In this document: piece after piece, positions 63,147 to 64,000 of the stretch
How the letters are laid out: the number at the start of each line of letters is the position of its first letter
Numbering within the stretch: the stretch's first letter is position 1
Origin: JBEVJC01 sp040510375
GTDB lineage: Bacteria > Bacteroidota > Bacteroidia > Chitinophagales > Chitinophagaceae
Reading direction: 5' to 3'
NCBI GenBank assembly: GCA_040510375.1
Contig: JBEVJC010000012.1
Coordinates: 513,090 to 577,089, forward strand
DNA: 64,000 bases
The notes under the pieces: generated by a model
Told to the model about the DNA's origin: nothing
The model's input: only the letters and a program-made list of their open reading frames with translations
The model's database searches: none
Translations under genes and position numbers: made by a program

Positions 63147-64000
63147 ATGCTCAATGATCCAAAATTAAAACTGCTGAATGACCTGGTGAATAATTCCACC
63201 AGGGAGGAGATCAGCTGGATCAACGGGTACCTTACCGGGATACTGAAGTCCGGACCGGGAGAGGTCCCCGCTAACCAAACACCTGCTGTGGTATCCCAAC
63301 CTGCTGTTGTTCCGGGACCCCCAAAAAAACTTACCCTCGCTTACGGAACCGAAACAGGTAATGCGAAGAAACTGGCAGGTAAACTGGCAGCAACCGCAAA
63401 GAAAAAGGGGATTAATTTTAAACTGACTGCACTGGATACCTACCGGTTTAATGAACTGGAGAAAGAACAATATTTTTTTGTGATTATCAGCACACAGGGT
63501 GAGGGTGAACCTCCAATTCCTGCGAAACCGTTCTATGATCACGTAACAGAAAAACAATTGCAGCTATCGGGAATGAACTATTCCGTGCTGGCACTTGGTG
63601 ATACATCGTATCCGCTTTATTGCAAAACAGGTGAGGAAGTTGATGTGGCTTTTGAAAAACATGGAGCCAGACGGGTACTGGAAATTCAGCGCTGTGATGT
63701 GGACTATGATTCAGATGCAGCAGCCTGGTTTGAAAAAGTGATGCAGCTGGTAAGTACGGAGACTTCAGACGCGGAAGCACGGGCAACCTCGAATGCGGAG
63801 GGTAAGGCAACCATGAACGTGGAAGGCAAGGTAACCATGAATGGGCAGGACAAGGCAACCATTAACTCGGACGGCAATGCGACCACGGCCCCGGCCATCA
63901 CGGACCCATCTCCGGTTAAACCAAGGCCACCTGCAGGAAAAAAATATTACCAGGGTAAGGTACTGACCAATATTATCCTGAATGATGTCGGGTCCGACAA
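63147..64000 (+). CDS. cysJ: Sulfite reductase flavoprotein, diflavin type (5' part)
   Basis: The NADPH-to-siroheme-protein electron carrier; the frame is open to the window edge, so only the first 284 residues are visible. The flavodoxin domain has LTLAYGTETGNAKKLAGKLA, IISTQGEGEPP and YSVLALGDTSYPLYC. Following it, residues 207-246 hold five 8-residue repeats (see finding), then PSPVKPRPPAGKKYYQGKVL, the start of the FAD-binding domain. An N-terminal extension of about 60 residues precedes the flavodoxin part. It is 47 bases from cobA; cysI is expected next. Confidence 0.9.
   Translation, partial: MLNDPKLKLLNDLVNNSTREEISWINGYLTGILKSGPGEVPANQTPAVVSQPAVVPGPPKKLTLAYGTETGNAKKLAGKLAATAKKKGINFKLTALDTYRFNELEKEQYFFVIISTQGEGEPPIPAKPFYDHVTEKQLQLSGMNYSVLALGDTSYPLYCKTGEEVDVAFEKHGARRVLEIQRCDVDYDSDAAAWFEKVMQLVSTETSDAEARATSNAEGKATMNVEGKVTMNGQDKATINSDGNATTAPAITDPSPVKPRPPAGKKYYQGKVLTNIILNDVGSD
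63765..63884 (+). repeat. Five 24-bp tandem repeats in the cysJ linker
   Basis: Five in-frame 24-base units at 63765, 63789, 63813, 63837 and 63861 encode SDAEARAT, SNAEGKAT, MNVEGKVT, MNGQDKAT and INSDGNAT. They lie between the flavodoxin and FAD domains. The fixed 24-base length keeps the frame, and wobble differences show drift rather than a recent perfect expansion. Confidence 0.9.

Noticed and set aside
1..64000. Genomic island, prophage, insertion sequence or CRISPR array
   Set aside because: No transposase, integrase, phage gene, direct-repeat/spacer pattern or compositional break was seen; the genes are mostly core functions.

Overview
The window looks like ordinary chromosomal core sequence from a free-living member of the Bacteroidota, probably the Chitinophagaceae (inference). 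Supporting signs: a type IX secretion and gliding toolkit (GldJ, PorV, a PorP/SprF-type protein, and two giant secreted proteins with type A and type B C-terminal sorting domains); the short 288-residue primary sigma factor typical of the phylum; several exact TAnnTTTG -7 promoter boxes; N-acylated arginine biosynthesis through a succinyl/acetyl-ornithine carbamoyltransferase; BshA of bacillithiol synthesis; and no convincing Shine-Dalgarno sites. I saw no insertion sequence, prophage, integrase, CRISPR array, rRNA or tRNA.

Layout. 0-5.5 kb: the 3' part of cydB, a 1228-aa repeat-rich T9SS cargo protein and a DUF983 zinc-finger membrane protein. 5.6-14.3 kb: a TSUP exporter, then murF-gldJ on the minus strand facing porV, ispF, dut, a DUF4292 lipoprotein and an EnvC-like LytM protein on the plus strand. 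14.3-24.1 kb: bshA and a complete eight-gene minus-strand arginine operon (GNAT, argG, argC, argD, argF', argB, argE, argH). 24.4-31.6 kb: mostly single housekeeping genes (RsmI-like methylase, EI24 protein, 3-methyladenine glycosylase, dicarboxylate symporter, porP-like, upp, anmK). 31.8-36.1 kb: a 1462-aa PKD-repeat T9SS cargo. 36.2-39.2 kb: a LiaF-like membrane protein, a DUF4288 protein and a LytS/LytTR two-component pair in one minus-strand unit. 39.4-44.4 kb: a secreted beta-propeller/amidohydrolase fusion and adenine deaminase. 44.7-53.2 kb: a minus-strand translation and secretion run (rpoD, ffh, rpsP, rimM, dinB, EamA, M20 dipeptidase, S4 protein, trmD) that looks like an interrupted ffh-rpsP-rimM-trmD cluster. 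53.5-64 kb: plus-strand genes from a START-like protein through LptF/G, an exported superoxide dismutase, a CDF metal exporter, OsmC and an Rrf2 regulator into an assimilatory sulfate operon (1-Cys peroxiredoxin, cysH, cysD, cysN, cobA, cysJ), which runs off the end of the window.

How the parts work together. PorV and GldJ are T9SS components, and the two giant proteins carry the matching export signals. The arginine genes form a nearly gap-free unit with overlapping or closely spaced ends. The last 8 kb gathers oxidative-stress and sulfur functions: superoxide dismutase, OsmC, a cysteine-rich Rrf2 regulator, peroxiredoxin and APS-reductase-type sulfate assimilation, with the best promoter of the window directly in front of the peroxiredoxin gene. 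The most unusual items are five 8-residue tandem repeats in the CysJ linker, a degenerate 30/31-bp tandem repeat upstream of trmD, an ornithine carbamoyltransferase whose substrate-discriminating residue matches neither known class, a GNAT with an extra four-cysteine tail, and a LiaF/DUF4288/LytS/LytTR module. None of these proves a new system.
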